The notes beneath the pieces are model-generated. The model saw only the letters and a list, made by a program, of their open reading frames with translations. It made no database searches and was not told the DNA's origin. 64,000 nucleotides of DNA from Flaveria trinervia (taxonomy: Eukaryota; Streptophyta; Magnoliopsida; Asterales; Asteraceae): NCBI GenBank assembly GCA_025506515.1, contig CM046444.1:121403930-121467929 (forward strand), written 5' to 3'. Position 1 is the stretch's first letter. Each line of letters opens with the position of its first letter. Of the stretch, positions 61,702 through 64,000 are shown piece after piece. The translations under genes were made by a program, and so were the position numbers.

Positions 61702-62049
61702 ATGCTCATCATCTTTACCACCATCCTAATGCAAATCTTCACCGCCGGAGCAAATGTTCCGGCGGTGATCGTTTTCGGCGACTCATCAGTAGATGCCGGA
61801 AACAACAATAACATCCAAACGGTGTTAAAAAGCAATTTCCGGCCTTACGGCCGCGATTTCTTCGGCGGAAAAGCGACCGGGAGATTCTCCAACGGTCGTG
61901 TTCCGTCGGATTTTATATCCGAATGGTTCGGTCTCCGGCCGTTTGTGCCCGCGTACTTGGATCCGGCGTATAACATATCGGATTTCGCTACCGGAGTTTG
62001 TTTCGCCTCCGCTGGAACCGGTTACGACAATGCTACTTCCGACGTGCTT
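61702..62049 (+). CDS. GDSL esterase/lipase, first exon only (gene continues past window)
   Basis: Exon 1 codes 116 residues from the ATG at 61702 to the donor CTT/GTAAGT at 62049/62050. Residues 1-17 are a signal peptide (MLIIFTTILMQIFTAGA). Block I, VIVFGDSSVDAGNNN, carries the nucleophile S28; GRFSNGRVPSDFI and the block with Gly follow; FASAGTGYDNAT is the Asn-containing block III. These match plant SGNH/GDSL lipases, which are usually about 350-370 residues in five exons and are secreted or in the wall; substrates vary widely and cannot be told here. The catalytic Asp/His block V and other exons are missing: no acceptor with matching coding sequence was found between 62050 and 64000, so intron 1 is longer than 1.9 kb or the gene is cut. 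It contains a Helitron at 63143-63625. Confidence 0.9.
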
Positions 62050-63142
62050 GTAAGTTTTTTCGATTATTATTTTCCGGTCACCGGTGTACGGACGGTTGAA
62101 GCAAGATTCATGTGTTTATAGACATTAGACATGTCTTTATTGTTTGTAGCATTGTTTTGTGTTCATTTGTTTTAAAAGTAACTACAACTACTAGTCTTTT
62201 TGAGATAATTTAAAATCATAATAAAAGTTTCAAAACATCATAAAACACCTGTGACGTACATGAAATTATTTCGTGTGTCTACTTAATTATTAGAAATGTA
62301 ACATCCTGACACAATTTTCTCATATTATTTTTATACGTCAAAACCATATCTACTCAAATTTTGTTAAATAAGGTATCTTAAGTAATTATACGGTTTTGGA
62401 ATGTATATTAATTATTATTTTCTCACATCTAATTGTAAAATAATATTCCACATCAGTTACATACCCATTAAGCATTGTACTATTGGGTATACCAAAAACT
62501 AGTAGTTTACATTATTACTTTATTAAAGCCAAAGGAAAACAAAAATAGAATGAACATGTTTACGGTCATGATTTAGGTAAACGAGTATCTTTATTTTGGG
62601 TAATCAGACAATATCACTTGATATCACATTTTTTTTGCACTCGTGATTTTTTTTTTAAAGTGTCATACATGTTCCCATACCTAACTACACGTCCATTATC
62701 TGTCCTGATTGTTTGGAGTTTGCTCGTGTGGTTTGGATTTGCTTGTCATCCTTAGAGAAAATAAGATGGATATATGAAACTAAATTTTATTTGACATAAA
62801 TATTGCCACGTATATATTCAAAAGATTAATAATTTCAAATTATTTCTGTTAGTTGAAATTCATATGTTAGTCCTAGTATATATTGAAATTTTCAATAAAT
62901 GTAGTAGCAATCCTCTATAGATTATAAATACGTACGGTTAGTGCTTTTATCATTAACATACCGTCATACCATTTCTTTTCTTTGAAATAAAACTATAAAT
63001 ATTTAATAATATTCAAATAATAAATGAAAAATATCAATTTAGGTTGGTAGAACAAGGCTTAAATGAGTAGTTAGAATGGGAATTAATATAGTTTAAAAGT
63101 AACACCATAGGTGTGTGAGTCTTTCTTTAAAAATATAATAAA
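62050..63142 (+). other. Probable intron 1 of the GDSL gene
   Basis: Begins GTAAGTTTTTTCG, a strong donor. AT-rich, with no recognised exon, and it runs into the Helitron at 63143. GDSL introns are usually short, so the length is unusual if the gene is intact. Confidence 0.6.
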
Positions 63143-63625
63143 CTAGTATTAAGACTCTTGTGTTACAGCGGGAGATATAAACCATACCAAGTAACATCAA
63201 TAACACACCACGTTTACTGATCACTAAAAATAAAAAATAAAAAAGACAAACAAAAAGTAGACATAAAAACGTTAAACTACGCAGGCAAATCGTAAAGCAT
63301 ATAAAATAATAAGTAAGTTGATCTAGAACCAGCGTATTGCGACGGTGCCGTTAAACGGTAAAAAATAAGCGTAAAATGATGAACCACACACGTAAGTTAC
63401 GAGTGTTAACTCGTAAAATTTAGCCCAGAACATAAAACGAACAATTTGTAAAATATGAAAAGTATTGGACATTAAAGTTGAAAGTAAAAAAATATTGGGG
63501 CTAAATTACAAAAATGTTTAGGATTAATAAAACAAAAAACAAAAGATGAGTACAATCAATATAGCACATGGTACAACCCGTCAAACATAAGTAAGTTGGT
63601 AATTAGTATATTATAAATAAATAGA
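63143..63625 (-). mobile_element. Short non-autonomous Helitron, copy 2
   Basis: Same family and orientation as 15590-16104. On the minus strand it starts TC at 63625/63624 after an A, and ends with CTAG (63146-63143) followed by T. The terminal hairpin is degenerate (CCCGCTGTAACACAAG against a perfect 7-bp stem in copy 1). 483 bp, non-coding. Confidence 0.7.
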
Positions 63626-64000
63626 TACACATTACCACGTAAAGTGAGACTAAACCCAAACATTACCTATATATTTATTTGTATAATTAAAGATATTGAT
63701 TACACATTTAAAAAGCATAACGAAAACATAAATCACATAACCCATTTATAAGGACCGAGTCAAACAAGTTGACCGATTGTAATCAAACAACAAACGAGCT
63801 GACATGTAAAATATATCGAATGAAACTTGTATTAACTTATATTTTTTTCTTTCTAAATCAACTTAAAGATGAGTTAACAAATCAAACCAAACATAACATG
63901 TTTAAACAGACCAGCTAAACATACATATATCAACTTGAAGCCAACAATTTATTAAGTTTTTTTAGACAAAACAACCTAATACCTAATTGTTCTCATGTCC
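63626..64000. other. Right edge, AT-rich, nothing recognised
   Basis: No exon matching the second GDSL block is visible. The sequence is probably still intron or flank. Confidence 0.4.

Overview
This is nuclear DNA of a flowering plant. The genes have many short exons with GT..AG introns. Recognisable families are an IQ67-domain protein, a plant BPI/LBP protein, a chloroplast-type tRNase Z, a mitochondrial beta-ketoacyl-ACP synthase, a WLM/PUB metalloprotease, a glycine-rich secreted protein and a GDSL esterase. Intergenic DNA is AT-rich and full of plant transposon remnants (Ty3/gypsy LTRs, Helitrons, Mutator- and Tourist-type MITEs). The overall style fits a eudicot, possibly Asteraceae, but no single feature fixes the family.

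Layout. 1-10.8 kb is retroelement-dominated: a decayed Ty3/gypsy pol (1-2222), an LTR-like unit (2850-4876) bracketed by a 246-bp direct duplication, a second LTR (5848-8192) with a near-perfect 5-bp target duplication, and a Helitron 3' end at 10788. 11-26 kb is a gene-poor MITE and Helitron field holding two small genes: a two-exon glycine-rich secreted protein (14492-14936) and an intronless EF-hand protein (22514-22939). 27.0-48.4 kb is the gene island: IQD protein (+), BPI/LBP protein (+), tRNase Z TRZ2 (+), mitochondrial KAS (-) and WSS1-type metalloprotease (-). TRZ2 and mtKAS converge, with 219 bp between stop codons. 48.4-61.7 kb is again repeats, and the right end holds the first exon of a GDSL esterase/lipase whose later exons lie outside the window.

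How the genes relate. This is not an operon-like cluster; the genes serve separate pathways (calcium/calmodulin signalling, lipid or LPS binding, organellar tRNA 3' processing, mitochondrial fatty acid and lipoate precursor synthesis, DNA-protein crosslink or SUMO/ubiquitin-linked proteolysis). The most notable observations are two independent one-base frame breaks, both in homopolymers (TRZ2 exon 1 and mtKAS exon 4); an EPDPDD repeat array coded inside the metalloprotease; a Mutator element with long inverted repeats, an exact 9-bp target duplication and GC-rich cargo; two copies of one short Helitron family, one in the GDSL gene's first intron; and the long duplication around the first LTR. 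I saw no clearly new multi-gene system. Exon models were read by eye from splice sites, reading phase and family conservation.
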